NCBI GenBank assembly: GCA_030704615.1
Contig: CM060733.1
Coordinates: 49,912,001-49,972,000 of the forward strand
DNA: 60,000 bases
Source of the DNA: Takakia lepidozioides
Taxonomy: Eukaryota > Streptophyta > Takakiopsida > Takakiales > Takakiaceae
Reading direction: 5' to 3'
Positions 47,701-59,681 of this stretch are shown here, in pieces. Positions within the stretch are counted from its first letter, which is position 1. Each line of letters starts with the position of its first letter. The notes under the pieces were generated by a model, which was not told the origin of the DNA, did no database searches, and saw only the letters and a program-made list of their open reading frames with translations. The position numbers and the translations under genes were made by a program.

Positions 47701-49478
47701 GGCCATGGCCACACCTGGCTTGGGGTCTCAACAGGTAATGTTTGTCATGTGAACCTACGATTCTTTTCCTTGCAATTTCTCTTGCGGTCAAGGATCCCAA
47801 GTTATTTTTCTTATCCTCTGCTGATGACTTCACAGGTGGTGCCATTGTTAATGAAGGCCATTGGCTGGCAAGGAGGGAGTGTACTGGCGTTAGAGACCCT
47901 CAAAAGAGTCGTCGTTGCTGGGAATCGTGCTCGTGATGCTCTTGTTGCACAAGGGTTGAAGTTAGTTCTTCCTTGCTACCACTCTCTTTCATTCCAGTGT
48001 CTCTTTTCAGTCTTTCCTGCTCATTCTGTTACCACCCCTGCCAACACCCAATCATGTCTTGAAACTGAAGTCCTGTGAAAATCCACAAATATGGATGTGT
48101 ATATCTGTTTGCTAGCTCTGGAAAAAATGGGTTGTGGGATGATGAGGCTACCTCTAGAAGTAGTTCGAATGATAATCTCTGCTTGCAAAAAACTCTGGCT
48201 GAAGTTCAAAGGCGTCATGGGTGCAGAGTTGGGTTGGTACAAGTACTTCTTGGACTGCTGGACTGGCGTGCTGGTGGCAAGAACGGACTCTGTGCCCAGA
48301 TGAAATGGAATGAATCAGAGGCATCTGTTGGCCGAGTTCTTGCCGTGGAGGTTAGTTTGTCATGTATTTGATTGTGGCAGATACCATCACTTCAGTATAC
48401 ACCCTTCTCCTCTGTGTTGGTCCTCTTCCATTGGAATTTCCTTCCTTGTGTGGTCTCTGGTGTGCCAGTTTTTACGTAGGAACGTTTTACCCACGTGTCG
48501 GCTTTCTTTGTAGCTGGAGATTCTTGGTACTTATTTCTAGTTTCTAATGCTTGCAGGCGTCCTGGCCTCCTTGAAAGTTCCTCTGCTGACTACTTTCTAT
48601 TGTCGCTCTCCTTGATCCGGAATTCTTGTCTCATTGCATTTCGGGATGGCATGCCCTCACCTATTTCACACTCATGCCATTGGGTCTTAGTGTTGGGTCC
48701 ATGTGCAGTGGGTAGAAAATTTCTTAGTTGGATGGAAGCAAGTGCTTCTAAGAGTTTGGGTTTTTATCTTGGCTATTATTTGGTTAGTCGTCAAAGTCGT
48801 TTTCTTACGTGAGAAGCTGGGATGCAGGTTTTGCGGGCCTTTGCAGGGGAGGGTGCACACTCAGCAAAAGTCCAGGATATTCTGACTACATCTGATGTAT
48901 TTTCTCTCTCTAACTCTCACATACAACAGGCACACAACAGGGTTCCAAGTACACTTTCACAAAATATGGATGGCCAAAAGTACAGGAAGACTTGTGTCAA
49001 TCCTTTCCCCTATGCCCCTCTTCCCTCTTCACCCTATCCAAAGGGGCCACCCTTGTGGACAGAATGGAAGTCTATTTGCAGTGTAGACTTATTTCGGAAG
49101 CAAAGTTTTCTGGTAGGTAGCCCCAGACAGCTTATGCCTCTGCAATAGAAGTTGACTATGAGCACCCAGACGGATTCGATTCCAATTGAGGGATAGCCTA
49201 AGTTCGCTTTAATATCATAATCTCTCTGACAGAATGCACTTATTGCTAATTGCTAACTGGGTTCCTTCATGCAGGTATGGAGTGCCTACAAAGACCAAAA
49301 GCATGATTTGTTTTTGCCTTCAAATGCGCAATCAGCAGCTGCAGGAGTGGCTGGTCTTATCGAGGGCTCCTCAGGTGGCGTCATGTATGCACTGCCTGCA
49401 CCTTCGTCACGGTCTGCCATGGTCAGGTTATCAGGACCAGCCAACAATTCTTCAGATGGTAGTCCTGGAAAACCATAG
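32722..49478 (+). CDS. GRV2: GRV2 / RME-8 (DNAJC13) endosomal J-domain protein
   Basis: GRV2 is a large peripheral endosomal protein that recruits Hsp70 to late endosomes for vacuolar sorting; Arabidopsis mutants have gravitropism and endomembrane defects. 24 exons, phases consistent: 32722-33065, 34268-34409, 34738-34968, 35184-35271, 35714-35922, 36470-36571, 36782-36844, 37156-39423, 39572-39934, 40122-40262, 40609-41001, 41214-41705, 42138-42361, 42835-42995, 43197-43380, 43755-44049, 44460-44990, 45284-45629, 46174-46517, 47246-47734, 47836-47960, 48227-48350, 48828-48896, 49275-49478. They sum to 2,643 residues, close to the usual 2,500-2,600. Features: EEPEYL...KHSWRGKYKRI near the N-terminus, GYF-like EWHYINKDGVQVGPLE near residue 1205, J-domain with HPD (MRYHPDKNPEGREKF) near 1588, Armadillo/HEAT-like helices elsewhere. 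ATG 32722 has a GCCATGG context. Stop is TAG. It looks intact. Confidence 0.95.
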
Positions 49479-50831
49479 GCACCCCCACTTCATATCATTT
49501 AAATTGTTTTCAAGTGCACATGTGCACATCTTTTCTATTTCCCTAGGGCCTTCTGAAGGGGTGGTCTACTCTGGCTGCTGCTGCTTACTATGGGAACAAT
49601 GCCAAACAAGCAGCAGAAAGATTTTTTGATTTTAAATTTGTGTTTGAGTTTCTGCAAAGGATATAGGCTCCTGGGTTACTGAAGCTTATTTCCTCCTTGG
49701 CGAATTGGACATTAACCATCCCTTGCAGTAGCTGTTGTAATGTAATCTGGTAGGTAACAGCTTGGGGTCACCGAGTTTTAGTGGGTGTACTCAGAGTCCT
49801 CAATTGAAAGTAATAAGGTCCATGAATAGTACAGGGTTCCAGCACTCTGAAGAAGATGCAGATGATGTGCTTGACCTGCATTTAGTGGATAGGTGGCAAC
49901 AGTCTCTAGGTTGGTAAGGTATGTTCCATGCACTGTATTCTTTTTTTAGGTCACTACTGTAACAGGATTGTATATTCGAGGCAGCTCTTCACTTTGCAGC
50001 ACTTTGTCATTTTTGGTGTTTGTGCCTCCAAGTTCCTTGCTGGTTCTGGCCCTCCGAACAATGCTCCCTTCTCTACAACCATCTGCAGCATCTGTTAGAG
50101 CAACCAATTGTCAAACTACTTGGAGTTAGCAAAAGTGCCAGCCAAACCAGCATATGAAAGTTGGAAAGAGTTTCAAGAGTTTTCTTTCTCTTTCTCTTTG
50201 CAGACCTCAGCAGAATTGCTGCCGAGGGGTTCCTTTTTTATATCCCTTTGGAAGGCATTCAATGTGCCAGCCTCAATGGACCTGTATGTCACCCATCTTC
50301 GAAACTGTTAATTTGGAGCAAAGTAATTGAAGGAGGTTCTGCAAGGAAAGATGCAGAGATGTGAAAGGTGCAGTGGGCATTGGATCTAGACTGCTCCATT
50401 GACAACTAGATTGAATGTTGATGGCTCTAAGTCAGTAGCAGCAGCGCCACCACCACGAGGAATTTTGGTCAAAAATTATATGCAATGGAGTTGCGAGTCA
50501 GAGGCACAGAAACACCAAATCTCACTCTATGGTAATGCACAGAAATAATTGGAGTGTCTTATTCAAGCTTCTTCACCAGAAACATTCTTTCAGATCAAGC
50601 AACCCCTAAACGTTCTTTGCTGCCCAAATTACAGCGATGTGAATAGTAAATGTTTTGCTTTCCAAATATCCTGCAAACCAAGTCCTAAAGTTGACAGAAT
50701 GGGGGAACTATGGGGTCAACAGAGATGGGGATCAACAGAGATGTTCTTGGCTCTGGTACGTATAGGGACCGTGAAACATTCACTGAACTCATGAACTCGC
50801 AGTGACTGGCCGAGAGAATCTGGTGGCGCCT
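49479..50831. other. 3' intergenic between convergent genes
   Basis: Holds the 3' UTR of GRV2 on the plus strand and of the membrane-protein gene on the minus strand. No further ORF resembles a known protein. Confidence 0.5.
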
Positions 50832-51854
50832 TTACCTCCTCTTGAAGGGACTCCATGTAAGCTGCGTAGCAATCATCACTACTAAACACCCAAGCCAGGA
50901 GACCCGCCCGCCAGCAACTTCTTGAAGCTTAACCACCCAATCTGCCTGAGATTTCGTCGTCCCAATAACTAACACTGCAATCAGAGACACTGCCAGAAGA
51001 AATCGCCCCACCATACTCATCACAGACGCCTGCAAACAACAGCCACTTCCTGTCAGGGAAAGAGTTACAACAGTGCTAGTGCGTGTGATAATCGAGGGTG
51101 TGAGTGAGATGTACTCTTGACCACGCCCCCAGGGGGCAACCGATTGTTGGAAAGCTATCTTGATGTAACCGCACATTTTAATCTCGCTGGAGAGTAAAGT
51201 GCCGATTTCAGCCCTGCAACTGCACCCACTACCCGAACCACAGACGTCTGATCTTCCTCCAGTGTAGAAACTAGAGCAAGAGAGAGAAAGAGGACTCATT
51301 ATAACGTGCATGCTGTAGCCAGCGCCATAAGCAGTAGCCCCAAATTCGAAGCAGCAAATAGTAAAGGGAGGCATGATAACGAGAGAGACGAGCACCCGCG
51401 CTACCAGCAACCAAAATACCAACAAAAGTCATCTCAGAATCAACAAGATCCAATGTAACCCCAAATGTGAAACGTAAATGTGCCAAACCTCCCGAATCAT
51501 CATCTCCAGCATCACCATGGATCCAACACACCAAATAGAACCCCTGGAAGAAACCCAACACAAAATGAGCGGGGGAGCAGAGAATCTTCCAACCTTAGGC
51601 TCCCCATCGAACCGCAAAACCACGTTGGGCCTGCCGGAATACGCCACTACCGACAGCCCATTTCTAGGGTTGTACAAGAGCTTCTGCCCACGCCCTGATG
51701 TAGCCGAGTACGCGTAGAGCGAGCGCAGTCTGTAGTTGCTCATTATGCTCTCCAGATCCACCCTGTTCAAATCCCATCCCTGCAACTCCGTCTGGAACTT
51801 GTGCAGCGGCCCCTTCCCCCTTATGTACAGCTCCACCCCCACGCTCTCCCCCAT
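50832..51854 (-). CDS. Small plant membrane protein, two exons
   Basis: Exon 1 is 51854-51594 (87 codons, from MGESVGVELYIRGKG) and exon 2 is 51029-50832 (65 codons plus TAA). A GT donor and CAG acceptor lie in phase 0, giving 152 residues. The N-terminal half is a soluble domain (LYIRGKGPLHKF, WDLNRVDLESI, LLYNPRNG, FDGEPK). The C-terminal half has two hydrophobic segments (RFLLAVSLIAVLVIG and VSWLGCLVVMIATQL), consistent with a hairpin membrane anchor. I recall similar uncharacterised proteins in land plants but cannot name one. It is convergent with GRV2. Reading on past the exon 1 donor gives a spurious longer ORF to 51429. Confidence 0.75.
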
Positions 51855-52513
51855 CCCTCCTCTGCACCTCTCGCTCCAACCCCTTCACTATCAACTCACT
51901 TATATACTCTCACTGGTGTCTACTTTTATACTTGGAAAAAAAACTTCTTCCATCTTCCAAATGCACTTGACACTCTTTGTTGAAATTTCCTCTGCCATCT
52001 TTTTCCGTTACTGAAGATCAGGACTTTCTGGACAATGTGTGTGTGTGTGGTGAATGTGCCTTGTCCTTATTCAGAAGTACATATTGGATTGGGACACTGC
52101 CAGTCTCGCTGATCGCAATTGTGTTCTGGAGTTGGTGGTGGTGCAGGTTGAACTACATACAACATGCACTGGTGTCCAGGCTTTCACCACTTTGACGATG
52201 GGGTTTGTTCTTGTGGGGGTTACTGGTGAAACTATGTTTTTTCTGAAAAGGTGTTAGTGTTCATTCACTCATTGATCTTCATAGCTACTTAGTTCGTCCA
52301 CCATTTCCTGGATACAAAGTACTGTTGAGGGCATTGCGAATATCTGCACTTGACTGGAGCAGGTAATGAGTGCAGGTGGGATTTGGATTCTGGTGATAGT
52401 GGAAGGAAATCAGAGTGCTGTTCTAATTCTGGTGTGGATGGAGATGTTTGATAACAAACACATGAGTCGCAGCATCTGTTCATCCCGCCTTGAGAATAGA
52501 TGTTGCCGCACCT
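51855..52513. other. Upstream region of the membrane-protein gene; no gene
   Basis: Contains a 34-bp element at 51985-52018 (ATTTCCTCTGCCATC...TACTGAAGAT) that recurs with few mismatches at 54747-54780, and a short TG run near 52037. Nothing coding is recognised. Confidence 0.5.
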
Positions 52514-53430
52514 TCAGCCATCTCCATATTGCAAATGCATTCTGCAGGCACCAAGCAAGGCCCTCCACACTGCAGCATGTGGTTTCACTGGCATTTTGTT
52601 AATGAAGTCCTGCCTCATCCAATCGGCCCGCATGGACAAGAAGGTCCACCATGCAGCAAAGTGCTCCGCTGCTGGAGTGATGCCATCTTGACTCAGGGAG
52701 TCGAAGTGGTATCTGCCTTCATCCACTAGGCCAGTATGGCTACATGCAGAGACAACACATATAAAAGTGATACTGTCCAGCTTCAAGCCATCCACTTGCA
52801 TTTCTTCCAGTAGTTGCAGGGCCCGCCCATACATGTCCATCAGGGTATTGTCAGAATCACATCTGGTACAATTCCCGCTTTGATGATGTCACCATGGACC
52901 TCTTTGCCCTTTTTCCAGGGCTGCCAGGCTTGCGCACGCATTGCAAACACAAGCAAACGTGACCCGGTTGGGCTTCACCCTTCTCGCATCATTTGCTCAT
53001 AGGTCTCCAAAGCCTCCAGACCGCACCCATGCTGGGCATATCCTGCAATCATCGTGGTCCAAGATGCCACGTTTCATTCAGCCATATTGTCAAAAACTCC
53101 CTTCAAGCATCTTCCATGCTCCCACCTTTGGCATACATGTCCACCAGGATATTGTTCAGGATGACATCTGGTGCATTTCCAGTTTTGATGATGTAACCGT
53201 GCACCTCATTGCCCTTTTCCAGAGCTCAGGCACACACACACATTGCAAACGCAAGCGAATGTGACCTGGTTGGGCTTTACCCCTTCCCGCATCATTTGCT
53301 CATAGGTCTGGAAAGCCTCTATCCCGCACCCATGCTGTGCATATCCTACAAAAGTGCATTCCAGGACACCACATTTCATTCAGCCACCCAACAAGCCACA
53401 GTCTCAACCCTCCCAAGTACCTTGCAAACT
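52514..53430 (-). pseudogene. PLS-class pentatricopeptide repeat (PPR) protein, decayed
   Basis: PPR proteins bind organellar RNA. Minus-strand reading in shifting frames shows EQMMREGVKPNQVTFACV, GNEVHGYIIKTGNAPDVIL and LVDMYAKGGSMEDA. A second, very similar repeat block follows, then LEEMQVDGLKLDSITFICVV with CSHTGLVDEGRYHFDSLS, and E-motif words (INKMPVKPHAAVWRALLGAC) at 52650-52540. At least four frame breaks and stops separate the blocks, and no N-terminal targeting sequence or start is present. The E-type ending places it in the PLS subfamily. It is a pseudogene. Confidence 0.8.
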
Positions 53431-55234
53431 CCACCTTGCACATCCTACTTTCATGCCATGCTAAGGAAGAACAACCTTCGATATTTCTCATACCAGAGTT
53501 CGGTGAAACTCCCTCAGACTCCTTCACATCGTACCTGAAGAAAGCTCACCTTGTCAACGCTGCAGCCCCACCGTTGTGAAGGATAAGTCCCTTCACTTGC
53601 TAGCTCAAGAGTAGTGCTCTCCTCAAGCTTAAGGTCGAAACCCCAACTCAAACATGTGCTCTACAAGTCCTTCACCTAAGTGGAAACCAGCCCTTACTCC
53701 TGCCAGCGCTGTTCCAGGCTCCAACGTTTTCGCCATGGCAAACCATCCTATCTGCTTTATGGCTTCTTTGCCCGCAGAGTACATTAGTTTCTGCTGAATT
53801 GCTCAATAGAATACATCACAGCGACCCCAAGAAAGGAAACCGCAAAGTGTTTCGTGTCATCACCTAGTTTGACTGGCATCCCCGAAGGCTGGCGAGGCGC
53901 CATAGCAACCACAACCACATGCAAAGGACTCCGTCCTCTGCGCATTGCCAAGGGGGACGCCGCTTTCAGCTCCACACCCCCGCCCCGAAATCTGCTGCAT
54001 GCTACGAGGCGTCTCGCATGACCGAAACCATAGGGCAGGGCCTTCGATATGGAGTCGGCATTCGCGGTCGAAGGCGCTGCCATCCCCGGCTGTGCGTGCA
54101 AGCAACGATTGCAGCAGCAGGCTGCTCTGTCCACGGCAAACGATCATGCAGCTTCAACCATCCCGCATGCCTGTGAAGCAGTGTGAACCATCATTTGCTG
54201 CCCACATCTTTCACGTCTCATTCCTTCGCTGTCTTCAAAGGACGCATCTCGTCCCCCTCCTCCCGTGCTGCTGCCATCGCTGGAGGGTCATCGTCTACTC
54301 ACAGACAGAGAAAGCATGGACGGGACGCTCGCATCAACTGTACATACACCTAGAGTACACGCACGTGTGTAACGCTAGATTGCCATCGAGCCAGAGATGT
54401 GAAGGTCAACCTGTTTCCGTGGGTAAGTTAGAGCATCCTTTGACCGTTCACATCTGTACCGTCCACACGACCACATATGTAGAGAGATAGAAGAGAAGCA
54501 GAACCTTGAAGAGTGAGAGAGAGAGAGAGAGAAACTTTATTGCGTCCCCAAGGGCCCACGCCACGGCGAAAGATATGCATGAATGAGTATAAATGGAGGG
54601 ACTACTACAATAGTTCATTTCAGACTCAGCCAGAAACGAATATTGATTACGGGAGTATAAACCACACACTCGAAACATGGAGACTTCAATGTGAAAGTAA
54701 GTTCTTGATTGAGCTGCAGAAACCCTTCAAGTTGCACTCATGGACCATTTCCTCTGCCATCTTTTTTCATTACTGAAGATTTGACTACACTGCAAGACTG
54801 AGCTTAACTTCCATAAAAGTCAGCCTCTGCAAGCATCTGGAGAAATGCATGTCTATTCCCTTCACATACGATGGGATATTAAGCTACACCTTCTATCAAA
54901 CGTGGTGGCAGATAACAATCTCCAAGCGACATTACAAACCAACATCCACTTGTGCATCACAGCAGGTACCTGCCTGGATGACAATCTCCAAAAGTCACTG
55001 CCAACTGACTCCCTGCTACCTCTTTAAAGATTTGACCTGTCTAAACCTAAACACACAAATGGCTCTTGTTGAAGGTCAAAACTCAGAATGCCTGCAAACT
55101 ACCAGTCCTTGATATGAAATGTTGATCACTCATAGTCACATGTTTTCTGAGTAGTGCATTGATGAAGGCTGTGCAAAAACCATCATGAAGACATCATGCA
55201 GTTGATGCTAGAAGGCTAAACATGAACAGACCAT
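53431..55234. other. Intergenic, no gene recognised
   Basis: Overlapping ORFs at 53784-54490 on both strands reflect GC-rich composition, and none has a domain I know. A (GA)n run lies at 54512-54533. The second copy of the 34-bp element is at 54747-54780. The last few hundred bases hold the 3' UTR of FHA2. Confidence 0.5.
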
Positions 55235-56185
55235 CTAATGGCTCACGACCAGAGAGACATATTCAGCAGTGATACGGCCCTTCAGCTTGGTGTTGATGAG
55301 GAAGTGCTGAGGGTGACGTCGTAGCAGAGCCACAAGCCCTGACCACGGCCGGCTGCTCCCTTTTCCGTCACCGTCAGCTTGGCCTCCATCGTCTGCCCCC
55401 CTCCGGACTTTGGGCAGGGTATGCCCATGGTAATGTGCAAGCAGCTCAGAGTGTAGCTTGGACATAGGCAACCACTCACCGGCTGCACAAAGATCTTGCA
55501 ATACAGCAGCTACAGCAGTGATCATCTCTCTCTCCTGGATTTCTTCCTGTAACATCTCGGATTCTGCCTCTCCTCCTCTCTGATGGTCAGAATGATGTGC
55601 ACGCCCCTGCACCGTGCTGCTTCCAGCTGCCATAATTGCCTCCCCATCCTGCATATTCCATGTTGATGAGGCCTTCTTCTCTTTGGCACCTCCACCTGCA
55701 TCAGTCTTGCCTTGCCCTCGCGATTTCTTGGAGGGCTGACTCGCTCCTTCACCAGCCCCACTCTTGCCTGACCCTTTCCCAGAACTTGCGGGCCTTTTTC
55801 GAGAGGGCCCTGGCGCCGGTGTAGAGACTGAAACCACAGCCCTCGCAATCTTTCTAGCTGGCAAAAGAAAATAGAACTTTTTGTCTCCTATTTGGAGCAG
55901 GTCCTGGGAATCCAGCTTGATGGGACCTTTCCCAGGAAAATGCAGTACCCCTTCCACATAGCAGCCATTCTTCCCTAGGACTTCAAGCACAAACCTGCGC
56001 CGCTCAAAGTCGTAGAAAATTCGAGCATGATGCCGCGAAATATGCATGCCGCCCCCCAGACCAGCCAGATCAACATCAACAGCCGATTTTGTACTGTTTC
56101 TTCCAAGCACGATTGAGTAGGTTTGCATATAGTACTCAAAATCTTCACCCTGCAGCTTCGCAAATCCCGCCTCTAAATCTGCCAT
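55235..56185 (-). CDS. FHA2: FHA domain protein, FHA2 type
   Basis: A single uninterrupted 316-residue ORF starts MADLEAGFAKLQGEDFEYYM and closely matches my memory of the plant FHA2 family. The FHA domain (about 20-110) has YSIVLGRNS with the conserved Gly-Arg, ISRHHARI with the phosphothreonine-binding Ser and His, and LGKNGCYVEG. A Ser/Lys/Gly-rich nuclear-type linker follows (about 120-210: RKRPASSGKGSGKSG, KKSRGQGK). The C-terminus (about 215-316: MITAVAAVLQDLCAAGEWLP, then PQHFLINTKLKGRITAEYV) resembles a winged-helix-like end. FHA2 proteins are nuclear transcription-associated factors that bind phosphothreonine. The stop is TAG at 55235-55237. It appears intact. Confidence 0.9.
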   Translation of the reverse strand: MADLEAGFAKLQGEDFEYYMQTYSIVLGRNSTKSAVDVDLAGLGGGMHISRHHARIFYDFERRRFVLEVLGKNGCYVEGVLHFPGKGPIKLDSQDLLQIGDKKFYFLLPARKIARAVVSVSTPAPGPSRKRPASSGKGSGKSGAGEGASQPSKKSRGQGKTDAGGGAKEKKASSTWNMQDGEAIMAAGSSTVQGRAHHSDHQRGGEAESEMLQEEIQEREMITAVAAVLQDLCAAGEWLPMSKLHSELLAHYHGHTLPKVRRGADDGGQADGDGKGSSRPWSGLVALLRRHPQHFLINTKLKGRITAEYVSLVVSH

Positions 56186-56980
56186 GGTTGCCAGCGCTCC
56201 TTTTCAAAACTTATACCCTCACGTTCCAGTTTTCGCTTCCTGCTTCTTCCTCAAATTTGATGTCTGGACCGATTCCTGGATATCTATACACAAATTTCGT
56301 CATAGATCACATATTTTACACTGCTTAAGGTAACCTATTTACTCCATCTTCACCGATCTACACCGCCTCCTTCCACTCCATTTGGAGCTCGCCTACATCC
56401 CTTCCCCTTTCTTGAAATCCACTCCAGCCTCACAAAGCTTAACTGCCTCACAGATCAAAACCTGTCCACGCTTGTCCACCAGCGCAAACCCTCCCCCTCC
56501 ACGGCCATTTCCAAAATCCACACACCTTCCATGCTATCCTTCAAACTCTGCAAGCAAACAACAATCCAGAGCGGCCAAAACACGCACGCTCCCTCATCCT
56601 CATCCTTCCTGCCTTGGATCAGCCTGCACCTTCCGAGCTATTCTTCAAACATCTTCACAGCGATCTCCAGACCTGCTGCCGCTACTCCACACAAGTACAA
56701 GCGTCTCCCTTCAGCCTTGTTCAGTTCAACCTCTTCCTAATGTTTCTTGATCAATTCGGTAATAGCAAATCCACCACACTACCTGCGAGTCTCCTCATCT
56801 CTCCTTCAAAATTCTGCTCCACCATTCTCTGCGCGTGCTTCCCCGTTGATCCACACCGTTTTCTCTCTCCCGGAAACTGCCCGCCGGTACTTCCCCAACC
56901 CCACCACATTTGCTTCACCGGCCAGTTCTCCGACACCTCATCCAAAAAAAAAGCCAAATGAACAAACAAACAAATAAACG
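56186..56980 (-). promoter_or_regulatory. Upstream region of FHA2
   Basis: Pyrimidine-rich on the plus strand with no coding signal. It should contain the 5' UTR and promoter of the minus-strand FHA2 gene; no specific element could be fixed. Confidence 0.4.
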
Positions 56981-56981
56981 A

Positions 56982-57090
56982 ATCCTCTAGCAAATGTTTT
57001 TCATCCATGTGAATGTTCATCGTCCTGCGTTAACAAACAAATCCTCTACTAAATGTTTTTCATCCATCATCGTCCTGCGTTAACAAACAA
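56982..57090. repeat. Tandem duplication of a 50-59 bp unit
   Basis: Two copies (56982-57040 and 57041-57090) begin ATCCTCTAGCAAATG / ATCCTCTACTAAATG and end CGTCCTGCGTTAACAAACAA. The second lacks nine internal bases. A third, more distant partial copy lies at 59805-59847. Confidence 0.8.
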
Positions 57091-57539
57091 GCGGCTAGTC
57101 GCGTAATGGCTCCACCCTAATTACAAAATTGGAAGGCTAGCACTAGCGGTCCTCATTTATTTTTATTTTTAAAAAAATCAAATATTTAATATACAAATTT
57201 GGGCCGCAAAGGAGATTAGGGCATATGAGACTGAAAAAATCAAAGTGGAGAAGAAAAAAATTACCTAAACGCTGCTACACAGATAGGATGGGGCTCGAGC
57301 TGCAAACGAGCGAGATCGAAAGAGCCCAACACATAAGTTGAAAATGCAGAGCACGGAGTAAGAAAACGCAAAGCACCGAGAAAAAACTGCGCACAACGGC
57401 AAGTTCTTTAGAACCCCACCTTAAACCTAAATCTCTCTTGCGGCTCAGTAGCTTTGGGTTCAATTCCTACTACTTTGTCCTGTGTGTATAATTTTGAATA
57501 GTCTATAGTCTATTACAAATGGTTATTTATTTTGCTCAA

Positions 57540-58000
57540 GTATGGACTTCAGCCACTGAGTTCCGGACTTCAGTGGTTTTGGCCTTGAGTAATAATTTAT
57601 GTATTATTTCATTTAAAAACCTAAAATAAAAAAACTAAAATATTAGTTGAAATTTAAAATTGAACATAAGATCAAATTTCATCTAAATTTTTAAATTATA
57701 AAAGTATTTTATAAATTGTTTAAAAAAATAAGCTCAATGCCGGACTTCAGCCGCTCAAGTTTCGGACTTCAACTACTCAAGTTATGGACCTCAGCCGCTG
57801 AAGTTTTGGCCTTGAGTAATGAATTATATATCATTTCATTAAAAACCTAAAATAAAAAACTAAAATATTAGTTGAAATTTAAAATTAAACATAAGATCAA
57901 AATTCAATCTAAATTCTTAAGTTTTTTTTTCTAATAAAAGTGTTTTATAGTTTGTTTTAGAAAAAAAACTCAATGCCGGACTTCAGCTGTTAAAGTTTTG
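57540..58000. repeat. AT-rich direct repeats, about 220-240 bp unit
   Basis: Two copies each run from TTTTGGCCTTGAGTAAT through AAAACTAAAATATTAGTTG to AATGCCGGACTTCAGC (about 57577-57760 and 57805-57985). The start of a third copy resumes after the LINE at 59673 (TTTTGCCCTTGAGTAATAAA). The interruption shows the LINE jumped into the array. Confidence 0.8.
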
Positions 58001-59672
58001 GCGAAGTGCTAAAGTTACTGGGACAGATCTGGCATTAACCAGGTTAGACATATATGGAACAACCAAGATTTTATGGACTCCACATCTATTGCTAGCATTG
58101 CAGGATCAGTCAGGACTTCCTCTAGCTTTCAGACCATCAAAGATTCAATTACCCCTTGGCTATCAACACTGCAAGCAGATCCTTCTGCCCCCACCATGAA
58201 CTACTAGTCCCTGGCTATTGTCAGAGAGACACTTACCATTCTCTTCGTCATGGACAAGCTAAACAACAGTTTACGGGTTTTTCCGTTCAGTATCCATCTT
58301 GTGACCATGTCTCTATCCCTACAAAGTACAGTCCCTCTCTCCCTTCCTAATCTCCCCCATACTCCCATCAGAATCTGCTGCTGGTCCTCTCCCACAAGAG
58401 ACATGAACCCAACTCCAGACCCTATGATCCCCATCACAACCTGGCTAGCAGCAAATTCATTCTTTTGGATTTCAGGAAGGCCCCTCGTAGAGCTTCCCTT
58501 TGATCCAGGAGAGTGGTCCTGGGCTTTCTCTAGATCTCCGACTCCCTTCTTCGCGTACACCACCAGAACAGCATACAAGGCTCTGACATCTCCCAGCCCC
58601 CTCTTTGCCAAATGGAACTCGAAATGGCAATTTTACGGGTTTGTGGAGGAAAACTGGAAATCAATCTGGACATGTATCTGGGAAAAAACAAGGCCAGCCA
58701 AGATGTCCGCCTTTCTATGGCAAATAGCCAACATAGTCCTTAAGATGGGAGAATGGTTACAATTCCAGGAAGCCTTGCTTTGCTCTTGTTGCTCCTATGG
58801 GCAGAAGGAAACCCCGGAACATTGCCTTATCTGTTGCCTTACCCCCAGGAAAGTCTGGCCTATCGTTAAAGATTTTTATAGACATTGGGATATCCAAGAC
58901 TTCTCAATTGTACATCTGCTACTCAACTACGACTCAAATTCAAAAACCAAGGCTTCAAACTGCCCAGTCGATTGCCTTCTCAACTCTACACTGTGGAACA
59001 TATAGAAAGTTAGATGTGCCTGGACCCTCTCGGGTGCCACCTGCACTTTATCTACCTTGCTTTCTAGAGTATTCCGGGACTTATAGATTGAAGGGAGGAA
59101 GGCTTGGGCAAAACTTTGTGCAGATGTCGCAAAGAAGACCCCAACAAGCGGCAACAATCCACGGTCAGTTCGCCAACACTTGGGCAAGAAACGGTCTTCT
59201 CTGCACTAGCTCGTCACCATCCCACTGTGCCTGGGCAGCTCAACCGCCACATCGATGGCGAGAACTCAACACACCCCTCCATGGCGGCGTCCCCCGAGTT
59301 TGACAGGGATAATCAATCGGCGCCACATCAAATCGGCTGCTAGACTGAAATTTCGCTGAGATCCATTCGTGCATAGATCGTGCACACAAATAAGCTTTGG
59401 ACAGGTTCCAAGCAGCTACTAAGCCATTGACGTTTTAGATTCCTTGTAGATCTCACCAGTCCAGAAGCGACTGCCTACATTCAAAGCAACCCCCTACGGA
59501 TGTGACTTCTACATAGGGCTTGTAACCCTAGGTCATCTTCGTCCTTCGGGAGGTTGGTTCGTTCATCATACTACCTCATGGTGTAATCTGGGGTTTTAAT
59601 TTTTTTCCCCACAATAAACTCAAATTAATTTAGGGCCTTCCCCTTTTCCAAAAAAAAAGAAAAAAAAGAAAA
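58001..59672 (+). mobile_element. 5'-truncated LINE with poly-A tail and target-site duplication
   Basis: AAAGTTTTG lies directly before the element (57992-58000) and directly after its A-rich tail (59673-59681). The A-rich tail occupies 59649-59675 and AATAAA lies at about 59612. Inside, at about 58600-58880, is the plant LINE C-terminal zinc-finger pattern: WTCIWEKTRPAKMSAFLWQI, CSCCSYG, KETPEHCL and KVWP. The RT is missing because of 5' truncation. The body is short (about 1.67 kb) and its main ORF (58250-59005) is open across the zinc finger, so insertion is relatively recent. Confidence 0.8.
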
Positions 59673-59681
59673 AAAGTTTTG

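Noticed and set aside
51429-51593. Extension of exon 1 of the membrane protein to 51429
   Set aside because: A donor at 51592-51593 and an in-phase exon at 51029-50832 with the expected membrane segments explain the gene better; the extension is intron read-through.
53784-54490. Overlapping ORFs on both strands
   Set aside because: GC-rich stretch open in several frames, no domain, splice structure or composition bias favouring one.
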